In this document: one piece after another, positions 48,001 through 55,413 of the stretch
Position numbering within the stretch: the first letter of the stretch is position 1
How the letters are laid out: the number at the start of each line of letters is the position of its first letter
DNA from: Arsenicicoccus bolidensis DSM 15745
Lineage (GTDB): Bacteria > Actinomycetota > Actinomycetes > Actinomycetales > Dermatophilaceae
NCBI RefSeq assembly: GCF_000426385.1
Contig: NZ_AUFG01000016.1
Span: 24,504 to 88,503, forward strand
DNA length: 64,000 bases
Direction of reading: 5' to 3'
Notes under the pieces: generated by a model
Databases searched by the model: none
Seen by the model: the letters and a program-made list of their open reading frames with translations, nothing else
What the model was told of the DNA's origin: nothing
Translations under genes and position numbers: made by a program

Positions 48001-48909
48001 AAGTCCTCGGCCGAGGAGTGGACCCCGCTGCTCTACCTCGGCAAGGGCCAGGCCCGGTTCTGGGTCTACGACTCCCTGCTGAGCGAGTTCGCGGCCATGG
48101 GCTTCGAGTACGGCTACTCCGTGGAGCGGCCCGACGCCCTGGTGGTGTGGGAGGCGCAGTTCGGCGACTTCGCCAACGGCGCGCAGAGCATCGTCGACGA
48201 GTTCATCTCGTCCTCGGAGCAGAAGTGGGGCCAGCGCTCCTCCGTGGTCCTGCTCCTCCCCCACGGCTACGAGGGTCAGGGGCCGGACCACTCGTCCGCG
48301 CGCATCGAGCGCTACCTGCAGCTGTGCGCGCAGGACAACATGACGGTGGCCTTCCCCAGCACGCCGGCGTCCTACTTCCACCTGCTGCGTCGTCAGGCCT
48401 ACGCACGACCACGGCGTCCGCTGATCGTGGCGACGCCCAAGTCGATGCTGCGGCTCAAGGCTGCGGCGAGCAGCCCGGAGGACTTCACCAACGGCACCTT
48501 CGAGCCCGTCATGGGCGACCGGACCGGGGTCGACGCGAGCAAGGTCGACCGCGTGCTGCTGTGCTCGGGCAAGGTCTACTACGAGCTGGACGCCTACCGG
48601 CAGAAGGCCGAGGACACCTCGACCGCGATCATGACGGTGGAGCGGATCGCCCCGTTCCCGGCCAAGGAGATGGCGGAGGCTCTGGCGACCTACCCGGACG
48701 CCGAGGTGGTGTGGGTGCAGGACGAGCCCGCCAACCAGGGCGCCTGGTCCTACGTCGCGCTGACCGGCCCGGAGCTGCTGGAGCAGCACGGCGAGACGCG
48801 CCGCTTCCGCCTGGTCAGCCGCCCCGCCTCGGCCGCCCCGTCGACGGGGTCGTCCAAGGCTCACGCGGCCGAGCAGGCCGAGCTGGTGGAGCGCGCCTTC
48901 GCGCGCTGA
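45016..48909 (+). CDS. kgd: Multifunctional 2-oxoglutarate metabolism enzyme Kgd
   Basis: 1297 residues from GTG 45016 (AAAGAGG 11 bases upstream); an in-frame GTG 44971 with no better site would add 15. A TAGGGT hexamer at 44951-44956 may be the -10. N-terminus [18 protein letters not shown], then an Ala/Lys/Pro-rich linker of about 100 residues with APAK repeats, the E2-like acyltransferase domain ([17 protein letters not shown] region, [18 protein letters not shown]) and the ThDP E1 domain ([49 protein letters not shown]). Kgd has 2-oxoglutarate decarboxylase, dehydrogenase E1 and HOA synthase activity and is inhibited by GarA (FHA). It closes the actinobacterial TCA cycle. Slightly longer than mycobacterial Kgd (1231). 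Confidence 0.95.
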
Positions 48910-48922
48910 CCTGCGGTTCGCC

Positions 48923-48960
48923 CGGACGGGGCCCGTCACCTCGGTGACGGGCCCCGTCCG
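48923..48960 (+). terminator. Terminator after kgd
   Basis: Perfect 18-bp hairpin: CGGACGGGGCCCGTCACC paired with GGTGACGGGCCCCGTCCG across a two-base TC loop, 14 bases after the kgd stop, followed by TCGTCC. Confidence 0.85.
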
Positions 48961-49019
48961 TCGTCCGACCCGGTATGCCGCGCACCGGGCGCCGCCTCGC
49001 GATGGGGCACAATGTCAGC

Positions 49020-49196
49020 GTGTACTTCACGGACCGTGGCATCGAGGAGCTTCAGCACCGCAGGGGTGACGAGGAGATCACGTTCGACTGGCTCGCCGAG
49101 CAGCTGCGCGCCTTCGTCGACCTGAACCCCGAGTTCGAGGTCCCGGTGGAGCGCCTGGCGACGTGGCTCGCCCGGCTCGACGAGGATGACGACTGA
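49020..49196 (+). CDS. DUF6104-like small conserved protein
   Basis: 58 residues from GTG 49020: VYFTDRGIEELQHRRGDEEI then TFDWLAEQLRAFVDLNPEFE and VPVERLATWLARLDEDDD. This matches the actinobacterial DUF6104 pattern, which is often placed next to sucA/kgd. Upstream in-frame ATG 49002 or 48975 would extend it but family members begin at (M/V)YFTDRG. Acidic C-terminus, helical, soluble, no motif of known function. Its stop region is followed by the SGNH gene. Confidence 0.85.
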   Translation: MYFTDRGIEELQHRRGDEEITFDWLAEQLRAFVDLNPEFEVPVERLATWLARLDEDDD

Positions 49197-49257
49197 GCGA
49201 CCGCCGTCCTGCCCCGGCTCCGTGCGAGCCTCCGGACCGACAGACAAGGATCCACAC

Positions 49258-49923
49258 GTGGTGTTCCACGACCAGCAGACCTACAACCCGTCCCCGTCCC
49301 AGGTGGCGCCGGTCGACGGCGACCACGGACCGCGTGACGTGGGTCTAGTCTTCATCGGTGACTCCTTCGTCGCCGGGTACGGCGACCCCAAGGGGCTGGG
49401 CTGGGTGTCCCGGGTGGTGTCGCGGACCCAGCACCCGGACGTCCAGCTCTCGGCCTACAACCTCGGCATCCGCGGTGACTCCTCGGCCGACGTCCTCGGG
49501 CGTTGGCGCACCGAGTGCCCTCCCCGTTGGCAGGGACGCGGCGAGCGCCGCCTGGTCATCAGCGCCGGCCACCACGACGTCCTCGACGGGATCACGACCG
49601 CACGGTCGCGGCTCAACCTGGCCAACATCCTCGACGACGCGCAGGCCCAAGGCATCGCGGCCTTCGTGGTGGGCTCCACCCCGACCAACGACCCGACCTT
49701 CAACGCCACCCTCGAGATCGTCACCGAGGCCCAGGCCGACGTGTGCGCGCGCCGCGGCGTCCCGTTCGTCGACTGCTTCCGCCCGCTCCAGGGGCACGAC
49801 CAGTGGACCGCCGACCTGGACGCCACCGGTGACGGCTTCCACCCCGGCCAGGCCGGCTACGGCCTCATCGCCTGGCTGGTCCTGCACGGCGGCTGGGACG
49901 CCTGGATGCGCCTCGCCCGCTGA
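49258..49923 (+). CDS. SGNH/GDSL hydrolase
   Basis: 221 residues from GTG 49258, with AAGGA seven bases upstream; an in-frame ATG at 49186 overlapping the DUF6104 gene is possible but would lack a ribosome site. Block I nucleophile GDS in VGLVFIGDSFVAGYGD, block II Gly in YNLGIRGDSSADVLGRW, block III-type NxD/GHH region RLVISAGHHDVLDG and block V DGFHPGQAGYGLIAWL (Asp-x-x-His dyad). No signal peptide, so cytoplasmic esterase or acylhydrolase of unknown substrate. Stand-alone gene; hydrolases of this family act on acetyl or acyl esters of sugars or lipids. Confidence 0.82.
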   Translation: MVFHDQQTYNPSPSQVAPVDGDHGPRDVGLVFIGDSFVAGYGDPKGLGWVSRVVSRTQHPDVQLSAYNLGIRGDSSADVLGRWRTECPPRWQGRGERRLVISAGHHDVLDGITTARSRLNLANILDDAQAQGIAAFVVGSTPTNDPTFNATLEIVTEAQADVCARRGVPFVDCFRPLQGHDQWTADLDATGDGFHPGQAGYGLIAWLVLHGGWDAWMRLAR

Positions 49924-50059
49924 GCCCGTCGTCCACCGGTCGTCGCGGTGCGTCGCCCGCTTGGCCCTCGGCGCCGGGCGCCGCGCCTCCCCGTGCGCGC
50001 CCGGACGAGGCTCTAGGTTGGGTGGCAGCACCCCGCCTCCCGCCTCGGAAGGATCCACG

Positions 50060-50551
50060 ATGACCCGCACGACCCGCGCCGGCGTCCCGCTGGCACTCGG
50101 CCTCGCTCTCGCCGCGACCCTGTCGGCCTGCGGATCCGAGACCACCCAGACCACCCAGAGCACGCAGGCTACCCAGAGCAAGCAGGCCACCCAGCCCGCC
50201 ACGAGCTCGGCCGGATCGGCGTCGTCAGCCGCCTCCTCCGACGCCACCGGCACCTCCGCCGCGTCCAGCGGCACCACCACGGCGACCGGCACACCCGGCA
50301 CCTCCGGCGCCGGCAAGACCTACACCATGGCGGTCGTCAACGACCACGACAACGAGACGTCCTGCTGGACCGTCATCAACGACGAGGTCTACGACGTGAC
50401 GGCCTGGATCAGCCAGCACCCGGGCGGTCCCGCCCGCATCAAGGGCCTGTGCGGGCAGGACGGCACGTCCCAGTTCACCGGCCAGCACCAGGGCGCGGAG
50501 CTGCCGATGCAGCGTCTGGCGTCCTTCAAGATCGGCGCCCTCGCCAAGTGA
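50060..50551 (+). CDS. Lipoprotein with cytochrome-b5-like heme/steroid-binding domain
   Basis: 163 residues from ATG 50060 (AAGGA seven bases upstream; TAGGTT hexamer at 50014-50019). Signal ALGLALAATLSACGSE with lipobox LSA-C (C24), then a Thr/Ser/Gln linker (TTQTTQSTQATQSKQATQ) and a compact C-terminal domain of about 80 residues: VINDEVYDVTAWISQHPGGP with the b5 motif HPGG (H120) and a second ligand candidate H143 in FTGQHQGAEL. C102 and C131 could form a disulfide. The layout (two His around a helix-loop) fits a b-type heme protein on the outer face of the membrane, or a non-heme steroid-binding relative. No redox partner gene is adjacent. Confidence 0.8.
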   Translation: MTRTTRAGVPLALGLALAATLSACGSETTQTTQSTQATQSKQATQPATSSAGSASSAASSDATGTSAASSGTTTATGTPGTSGAGKTYTMAVVNDHDNETSCWTVINDEVYDVTAWISQHPGGPARIKGLCGQDGTSQFTGQHQGAELPMQRLASFKIGALAK

Positions 50552-50584
50552 CCGACCGCTCGTCCTGACGAGCCGCCCGCGCCT

Positions 50585-50614
50585 GAGCCGCCCGAGGATC
50601 TCCCCGGGCGGCTC
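50585..50614. terminator. Terminator between the b5-like lipoprotein and the dehydrogenase
   Basis: Hairpin with arms GAGCCGCCCG and CGGGCGGCTC and a 10-base loop, located between convergent genes, 34 bases past the lipoprotein stop and 26 bases from the dehydrogenase stop, so usable on both strands. Confidence 0.65.
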
Positions 50615-50639
50615 ACGCCATCTGTCCGTGTCGCACGCC

Positions 50640-51605
50640 TCAGTGCGTGAGCACGACCTTGCCGAAGAGCTCGTCGCCCGCCATCCGCTCGAAGCCCGCC
50701 CGCGCCTGGTCCAACGGGTGCGTGGAGTCGATGACGGGCTCGATGCCGCGCTCGGACACGAACCTCGCGAGCCGCTCGAGCTCGGACCGGTTGCCCATCG
50801 TCGAGCCCACCACCCGCAGCTGGCGGAAGAAGATGTCGTTCAGCTCGGTCCGCGAGGGGTCTCCGGACGTCGCCCCCGCCGTGACGAGGGTGCCGCCCGA
50901 CACCAGCGACTTGATGGAGTGCCGCCAGACGGCCGCCCCGACCGTGTCCAGCACGGCGTCGACCCGATCGGGCAGGCGAGCCCCGGGCTCGAAGACGTCG
51001 GCGGCGCCGAGCTCCAGCGCCCTGGCTCGCTTGCTCGCGTCCCGTGACGTGGCCCAGACGCGCAGCCCCGCTGCCGCCCCCAGCTGCACGAGGGCGGTGG
51101 CGACCCCACCGCCCGCGCCCTGGACGAGCACGGTGGCCCCGGGCTGGACCCCGGCGTTCGTGAAGAGCATGCGGTAGGCCGTGAGCCACGCCGTGGACAG
51201 GCAGGCGGCGTGCTCCCAGGACATCCCCGTGGGCTTGGGCACCACGTTGCGCTCGGGGACGGCCACGCGCTCGGCCATCGTCCCGGGGTTGAGCTCCGAC
51301 AGCAGGGTCCGGCGCGGGTCGAGCGTCTCGTCGCCGAGCCAGCCGTCGGAGGCGACCACGGCGTGGACGATGACCTCCTGCCCGTCCTCGGTGGTGCCGG
51401 CGCCGTCGCAGCCGAGGATCATGGGCAGGCGGTCCGCCGCCAGCCCGACCCCCTTGAGCGACCACAGATCATGGTGGTTGAGGCCGGAGGTGCGCAGGGT
51501 CACGGTCGTCCACCCGGGCCTGGATCGGGGTTCCGGCTGGTCCCCGACCTCGAGCCCGGACAGCGGGTCGTCGGCGGACTGGCGGGCGGCATACACGGCG
51601 AGCAT
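50640..51605 (-). CDS. Medium-chain zinc-type alcohol dehydrogenase/quinone oxidoreductase-like
   Basis: 321 residues from ATG 51605 (GAGG just upstream; frame open to 51692). GroES-like N-terminal part with LRTSGLNHHDLWSLKG and GCDGAGTTEDG, then the Rossmann domain AGVQPGATVLVQGAGGGVATALVQL (NADPH/NAD dinucleotide motif GAGGGV), RDASKRARALELGAADVF, VLDTVGAAVWRHSIKSL and GGTLVTAGATSGD. Structural-zinc cysteines are missing; NHHDL suggests the quinone-reductase/MDR branch rather than a canonical alcohol dehydrogenase. Substrate unknown, cytoplasmic. Divergent from sodX. Confidence 0.85.
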   Translation of the reverse strand: MLAVYAARQSADDPLSGLEVGDQPEPRSRPGWTTVTLRTSGLNHHDLWSLKGVGLAADRLPMILGCDGAGTTEDGQEVIVHAVVASDGWLGDETLDPRRTLLSELNPGTMAERVAVPERNVVPKPTGMSWEHAACLSTAWLTAYRMLFTNAGVQPGATVLVQGAGGGVATALVQLGAAAGLRVWATSRDASKRARALELGAADVFEPGARLPDRVDAVLDTVGAAVWRHSIKSLVSGGTLVTAGATSGDPSRTELNDIFFRQLRVVGSTMGNRSELERLARFVSERGIEPVIDSTHPLDQARAGFERMAGDELFGKVVLTH

Positions 51606-51748
51606 GTCCTCGAACCTATGCCACCCGCCTCGGACACGCAGCGGGCGAGACCGACGCCAGGCGCCGGGTGACGCGTTCGCGTCCGAGGCCACCCCCCACC
51701 CGAGCGTAGGCTGGCCGGTGGCCCGTCCCCAGCCCGAAGGTAGGTCCC

Positions 51749-52105
51749 ATGCCCCGCAAGCACCTCGGCTTCGCAGTCGTGCGTGGTCGCTCGATGGAGC
51801 CCACCCTGCACGAGGGCGACTGGCTGCTGGTGGCGTTCGGCGCCCGCCCCCGGATCGGTCGGCTCGCGGTCGTGCGGCTCCCCGACGGCGAGCGCGGTCC
51901 CCGTCCGCTGTCGGTCAAGCGCGTGACCGGACGCGACCCCAAGACCCGCCAGGGCTGGTGGGTCGAGCGGGACAATCCCCGCGAGGGCGTCGACTCGTGG
52001 CACGTCGGCGCCCTGGGCGACGACGACATCGAGGGCCTGGTGCTCAAGCGGGTCCCGACCCCGCTGCTGCGCCTCCCCCGCTTCACCCGCCCAGCGCAGC
52101 CCTGA
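51749..52105 (+). CDS. sodX: Nickel superoxide dismutase maturation peptidase
   Basis: 118 residues from ATG 51749 with GAAGGTAGG upstream. S26 signal-peptidase fold with nucleophile S15 in RGRSMEPTLHEGDWLLV and general-base K57 in PLSVKRVTGRD, box E at RDNPREGVDSWHVG. It has no membrane segment, typical for SodX, the cytosolic peptidase that trims the SodN propeptide so that the N-terminal His can enter the nickel hook. Encoded 145 bases upstream of sodN on the same strand, the standard order. Probably cotranscribed or co-regulated by nickel. Confidence 0.93.
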   Translation: MPRKHLGFAVVRGRSMEPTLHEGDWLLVAFGARPRIGRLAVVRLPDGERGPRPLSVKRVTGRDPKTRQGWWVERDNPREGVDSWHVGALGDDDIEGLVLKRVPTPLLRLPRFTRPAQP

Positions 52106-52147
52106 CCACCAGCCTGAGCTCGTGACCGGTGGCAACGACGCGAGTTG

Positions 52148-52164
52148 TTGCAAGCGAGGTGCAG
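52148..52164. promoter_or_regulatory. Candidate Nur box upstream of sodN
   Basis: TTGCAA-N5-GTGCAG, a near match to the nickel-responsive Nur consensus reported in Streptomyces coelicolor (tTGCaa-N5-ttGCAA), about 90 bases before sodN and just upstream of a putative -35 for the TAGGTT hexamer at 52191-52196. A second imperfect palindrome GGCAAC/GTTGTTGC overlaps it (52131-52151). Nur would repress an iron-type or activate Ni-SOD indirectly; here its position upstream of the -35 is compatible with control of sodN. Whether the host has a Nur protein is not visible in this window. Confidence 0.4.
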
Positions 52165-52250
52165 GATCGCCCTGCGCTCCCCCGTCGGGTTAGGTTGGGA
52201 AGGACGTGACGTCCGGTCACGCTTCGAATCTTCCGCGAAAGGAACTTGCG

Positions 52251-52643
52251 ATGTTCACGTTCGCCCCGGTCGAGGTTCACGCCCACTGCGACCTCCCGTG
52301 CGGTGTCTACGACCCCGCCCAGGCCCGCATCGAGGCCCAGTCCGTCAAGGCCATCATCGAGAAGGTCGCGGACAACGACGACCCCGACTTCAAGGTCCGC
52401 GCGACGATCATCAAGGAGCAGCGCTCCCAGCTGGTCAAGGAGCACCTGTGGGTGCTGTGGACCGACTACTTCAAGCCCCCGCACTTCGAGAAGTTCCCGC
52501 AGCTGCATACCCTCGTCAACGAGGCGACCAAGCTGGCCGGAGCCTCGGGCACCAAGGGTGAGTGGGACGTCGCCAAGGCCGACGAGCTCCTGGCCAAGAT
52601 CGACGAGATCGCGGCGATCTTCGCCGAGACCAAGAAGGCCTGA
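52251..52643 (+). CDS. sodN: Nickel superoxide dismutase
   Basis: 130 residues from ATG 52251 with AAAGGA eight bases upstream (frame open to 52206). The propeptide MFTFAPVEVHA is cut before H12, giving the nickel hook HCDLPCGVY; H12 (His1), C13 and C17 are ligands. The rest is the four-helix bundle (IIEKVADNDDPDFKVRATII, ELLAKIDEIAAIFAETKKA). Mature form about 119 residues, as in Streptomyces. It dismutates superoxide in the cytoplasm, replacing Fe- or Mn-SOD when nickel is present. Processed by the neighbouring SodX. Confidence 0.97.
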   Translation: MFTFAPVEVHAHCDLPCGVYDPAQARIEAQSVKAIIEKVADNDDPDFKVRATIIKEQRSQLVKEHLWVLWTDYFKPPHFEKFPQLHTLVNEATKLAGASGTKGEWDVAKADELLAKIDEIAAIFAETKKA

Positions 52644-52665
52644 GCCCGGCTCTGCCTCCTCAGAC

Positions 52666-52700
52666 CTGACGGCCCCGCACCCCCCGCGCGGGGCCGTCAG
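52666..52700 (+). terminator. Terminator after sodN
   Basis: Hairpin CTGACGGCCCCGC paired with GCGGGGCCGTCAG around a nine-base loop, 22 bases past the sodN stop. Confidence 0.8.
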
Positions 52701-52853
52701 CCTGTCCCGGCCCTCGAGCCCGTATGCCGCCCGCACCGGCGTTTCGGCAGGGCCACCGCCTTGTGCGACAATGGGTGTTTGAGGCCCGTCCCGGGCCAGC
52801 GAACCGACGCCCCTCGCGGGCGACGTCCGACCCGCCAGACACGAGGAGTCCTC

Positions 52854-52928
52854 ATGAGCAAGCGCGCCCGCAAGCGTCGTGCCCGCAAGAAGAACGGCGC
52901 CAACCACGGCCGCAAGCCCAACGCCTGA
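52854..52928 (+). CDS. 50S ribosomal protein bL37
   Basis: A 24-residue gene from ATG 52854 with GAGGAG about six bases upstream. The product is strongly basic: MSKRARKRRARKKN then GANHGRKPNA, matching the small actinobacterial large-subunit protein bL37 first seen in mycobacterial ribosome structures. Too short to be found by length-based gene callers, but the ribosome site, the conserved NHG[KR]xPN ending, the terminator that follows and the presence of a homologous peptide in relatives support it. Located between sodN and an esterase gene; probably monocistronic. Confidence 0.85.
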   Translation: MSKRARKRRARKKNGANHGRKPNA

Positions 52929-52949
52929 GCCCAGGCGTCCGGCGACGAG

Positions 52950-52982
52950 AGGCCCCCACCCGCACGAGCGGGACGGGGGCCT
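52950..52982. terminator. Terminator after bL37
   Basis: Hairpin AGGCCCCC ... GGGGGCCT with an inner CCCG/CGGG pairing, followed by TCGTC, 22 bases after the bL37 stop. It lies between convergent genes and could also end esterase transcripts. Confidence 0.75.
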
Positions 52983-53058
52983 TCGTCATGCAGGAGGCGG
53001 GCGCCTCGGGACGACCTCGAGAAGCCCGGCGACGGCGCCGGTCGTCGGTCACCGGACC

Positions 53059-54198
53059 TCAGGCGGCCCGCCCTGCCGCACCTCCCACCGCGAAGCCCGG
53101 GACGGTCCGACCCAGCCACTCCAGCGCCTGGGCGAAGTGCCTGGACCAGACCGACGTCCGGTGACCGGTTCCGGGCGCCATGACCAGGGTGACCGACGTG
53201 GGGGCCTTGGCGGACGCCGCCAGCGCCGTGCTCCCCGCGTAGGACACGGGGTCGCCGTCGGAGGTCTGGACCCACAGGGCGACCGGGGGTCGGGTGGTCG
53301 TGAGGAGATGGGGCAGGTCGTAGGCGTCCTTCTGCTGCTGGGTCCGCAGCACGTGACGGCCCGAGAAGGTCGGCCGTCCGTAGCCGCCGAGGACGACGCC
53401 GGCTCCGAACGTCTGGGGGTGCCGGACAGCGACCATGGCGGCGCAGTAGCCCCCGGCGGAGAACCCCGCGCTGGCCCAGCTCGCCCGGTCGGTCCGGACC
53501 CGCAGGCGTGACCGGACGAGCTCGGGGACGTCCTGGGTCAGCCAGGTCTCGACCTGCGCGCCACCGGGGGCGTTCACGCGCTCCGAGTCGGTGCCCTTGG
53601 GGAAGTCCAGCTGTGGCGACACCATGACCAGTGGCGCCACCTTGCCGCGGGTCACGGCCGCGTCAATGCGCTCACGCCCTTGCGGCGCGTCGAGCCACTG
53701 GTCGGGGCTGCCGGGGTAGCCGTGCATCGTCATGACCACCGGGTAGTCGCGTCGTGCCTGGGCGGGGGCGGCGTAGTCCTCGGGCAGGAGCACGACGACT
53801 CGTCCCGTGAGTCCGCTCCGACGCCCGGTGACCTGAAAGGTCTGCACGCGGTCGTTCGGGCTGGGGAGCGGCGGCAGCGATGCGCGACTCGCGCTCGGCC
53901 TCGGAGCAGGTGTCGCTCCGTAGATCGCGCCGGCGGAGCCCCCTGTGGTGGTGGCGTGGGCCGTGGGGTCGTTCGTGCCGGCGAGGTCACCCCAGTCGAC
54001 GTACCACTGGTTCTGGGCGTTGAGGACGATGGCCACCGACAGCACGGCCAGGACGGCGACGAGCACCATGGCCAGCGCGCGCTGCACCGCCCCCCACACC
54101 GTCCGCCGGGTCCGTCCGGTCAGGATCGCACCGGTGATCAGGGCGACCGTCGTCACCGTGATCGCCAGGGCGACGAACGGCCCACCCGTCAGCTCCAT
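53059..54198 (-). CDS. Membrane-anchored alpha/beta-hydrolase esterase
   Basis: 379 residues from ATG 54198 (frame open to 54264). Two N-terminal membrane helices (about residues 8-28 and 40-62) and a possible third hydrophobic turn anchor the protein, followed by a Ser/Pro-rich linker (about 75-115) and an extracellular hydrolase domain. GxSxG nucleophile in SWASAGFSAGGYCAAMVA, acid residue in QTSDGDPVSYAG, His in VMAPGTGHRTSVWSRHF; oxyanion region VVMTMHGYPGSPDQW. This is the esterase/antigen-85-like (putative_esterase) family, which includes mycolyltransferases and enterochelin esterases; the exact acyl substrate is unknown. Convergent with bL37; separated from rsrA by a hairpin. Confidence 0.82.
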   Translation of the reverse strand: MELTGGPFVALAITVTTVALITGAILTGRTRRTVWGAVQRALAMVLVAVLAVLSVAIVLNAQNQWYVDWGDLAGTNDPTAHATTTGGSAGAIYGATPAPRPSASRASLPPLPSPNDRVQTFQVTGRRSGLTGRVVVLLPEDYAAPAQARRDYPVVMTMHGYPGSPDQWLDAPQGRERIDAAVTRGKVAPLVMVSPQLDFPKGTDSERVNAPGGAQVETWLTQDVPELVRSRLRVRTDRASWASAGFSAGGYCAAMVAVRHPQTFGAGVVLGGYGRPTFSGRHVLRTQQQKDAYDLPHLLTTTRPPVALWVQTSDGDPVSYAGSTALAASAKAPTSVTLVMAPGTGHRTSVWSRHFAQALEWLGRTVPGFAVGGAAGRAA

Positions 54199-54294
54199 GC
54201 CTCCCCCTCGGTCCTGCCTCGCTCGTCGTGCCGGCGCGTCATGGTGTGTGACGCCGCAGGCCACCGCCAGGATGGCACGCCGGGCGCCGGCCGT

Positions 54295-54332
54295 GACGAA
54301 GGCCCCCTCCCGGTCGGGAGGGGGCCTTCGTC
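54295..54332. terminator. Terminator between esterase start and rsrA end
   Basis: Perfect hairpin with 18-base arms GACGAAGGCCCCCTCCCG and CGGGAGGGGGCCTTCGTC and a two-base loop, 20 bases after the rsrA stop (minus strand). Confidence 0.85.
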
Positions 54333-54351
54333 GTCGGACCGGCGCGTCGGA

Positions 54352-54600
54352 TCAGCGACCATACTCGATGGTGATGCTGGCGATGATCTGCGTACGCAGC
54401 TGGACGGGTGCCTGCTCGCAGGCGCACGACCGCCGGATCAGGGCCTTGAGGGCCTGGTCGCGCTGGTACTCGTCCAGGCAGGGAGGGCACTCGCGCAGGT
54501 GGCGTGCGAAGTCCTCGCAGTCGCTCTCGGTCATCTCGCCGTCGAGGTACTCGAAGACGTGCTCCATGAAGTTCGAGCAGTCCATGTGCTCTCCCATCAC
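54352..54600 (-). CDS. rsrA: Zinc anti-sigma factor RsrA (thiol-disulfide switch)
   Basis: 82 residues from GTG 54600, overlapping the sigR stop (GTGA); ATG 54597 or 54585 are alternatives. ZAS motif H34-x3-C38-x2-C41 (HLRECPPC) plus C8 and C28; C59 and C61 in the SCACEQ tail. In Streptomyces RsrA the trigger disulfide forms between the cysteine equivalent to C8 and one of the ZAS cysteines, releasing SigR under thiol stress. Only five to six residues precede C8. It binds zinc when reduced and sequesters SigR. Cotranscribed with sigR. Confidence 0.93.
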   Translation of the reverse strand: MMGEHMDCSNFMEHVFEYLDGEMTESDCEDFARHLRECPPCLDEYQRDQALKALIRRSCACEQAPVQLRTQIIASITIEYGR

Positions 54601-55232
54601 TTCACCCCGCTGTCCTGCTGAGCCTGCGCACCCTCCGCGCCCTCCGGAGCGACGAAACCACGCTCGACGGCGTAGTCGCTGAGCAGGTCGCGCAGCTGGC
54701 GGCGGCCCCGGTGCAGCCGCGACATCACGGTGCCGATGGGCGTGCCCATGATCTCCGCTATCTCCTTGTAGGCGAATCCCTCGACGTCGGCCAGGTAGAC
54801 GGCCAGGCGGAAGTCCTCGGGGATCTCCTGCAGCGCGCGCTTGACGTCGCTGTCGGGGAGGTGGTCGAGCGCCTCCATCTCGGCGCTGCGGTTGCCCATC
54901 GACGAGTGCGAACCCGCGCGGGCCAGCTGGTAGTCCTCGATGTCCGAGGAGTCGGACTGCTGGGGCTCGCGCTGCTTCTTGCGGTACGTGTTGATGTACG
55001 CGTTCGTCATGATGCGATACAGCCAGGCCTTGAGGTTGGTCCCGGGCTTGTACTGGTGGAACGCGGCGTAGGCCTTGGCGAAGGTCTCCTGGACGAGGTC
55101 CTCGGCGTCGGACGGGTTGCGCGTCATCCGCAGCGAGGCGCTGTAGAGCTGGTCCAGGTAGGGCAGGGCGTCCGCCTCGAAGCGGGCCTGCCGGTCGGTG
55201 GGGCTCTCGGTGGCCACGTCGATCTCAGTCAT
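54597..55232 (-). CDS. sigR: ECF sigma factor SigR (SigH-type)
   Basis: 211 residues from ATG 55232; an in-frame GTG 55322 would add 30. Region 2: [32 protein letters not shown] and [16 protein letters not shown]; region 4: [45 protein letters not shown]. It is the redox-responsive sigma factor for thioredoxin, mycothiol and proteasome genes, held by RsrA. The short start has a TAGGCT hexamer eight bases upstream (complement of 55241-55246), suggesting a leaderless message. The long start is downstream of a SigR-type promoter and has TAGGAG seven bases before it, which parallels the unstable SigR' isoform of Streptomyces coelicolor. Confidence 0.94.
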   Translation of the reverse strand: MTEIDVATESPTDRQARFEADALPYLDQLYSASLRMTRNPSDAEDLVQETFAKAYAAFHQYKPGTNLKAWLYRIMTNAYINTYRKKQREPQQSDSSDIEDYQLARAGSHSSMGNRSAEMEALDHLPDSDVKRALQEIPEDFRLAVYLADVEGFAYKEIAEIMGTPIGTVMSRLHRGRRQLRDLLSDYAVERGFVAPEGAEGAQAQQDSGVK

Positions 55233-55233
55233 C

Positions 55234-55246
55234 GGGGCCAAGCCTA
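55234..55246 (-). promoter_or_regulatory. Candidate housekeeping -10 for the short sigR transcript
   Basis: TAGGCT (55246-55241 on the minus strand) eight bases before ATG 55232. It fits the actinobacterial TAnnnT -10 and would start the message at or next to the start codon, hence a leaderless short SigR. No clear -35. Confidence 0.4.
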
Positions 55247-55357
55247 GTCCGGCGGACCCCACCTGAGGGTGGATGTCCAGCGCCGGATGGTCTGACGTCG
55301 GCAGGACGGGGGTGACGAGCACGGGGCGACTCCTACGGAGGGACGGACAGCAGGGTC

Positions 55358-55384
55358 AACGGTCCCCCAGCGGGTGACATTCCC
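55358..55384 (-). promoter_or_regulatory. SigR-type autoregulatory promoter upstream of sigR
   Basis: On the minus strand GGGAAT, 18 bases, then GTT. This equals the SigR/SigH consensus (GGAAT-N18/19-GTT). The predicted start site would be about 7 bases past the GTT, so transcripts would include the in-frame GTG 55322, which has TAGGAG seven bases upstream. It overlaps the end of the YedK gene region. Confidence 0.7.
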
Positions 55385-55413
55385 GTATGCCGGCAGCCCG
55401 GCGCCTCGCGGGG

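Noticed and set aside
50640..51605. Zinc-dependent alcohol dehydrogenase with structural zinc
   Set aside because: The four-cysteine lobe is absent, so only a medium-chain reductase-like call is given.
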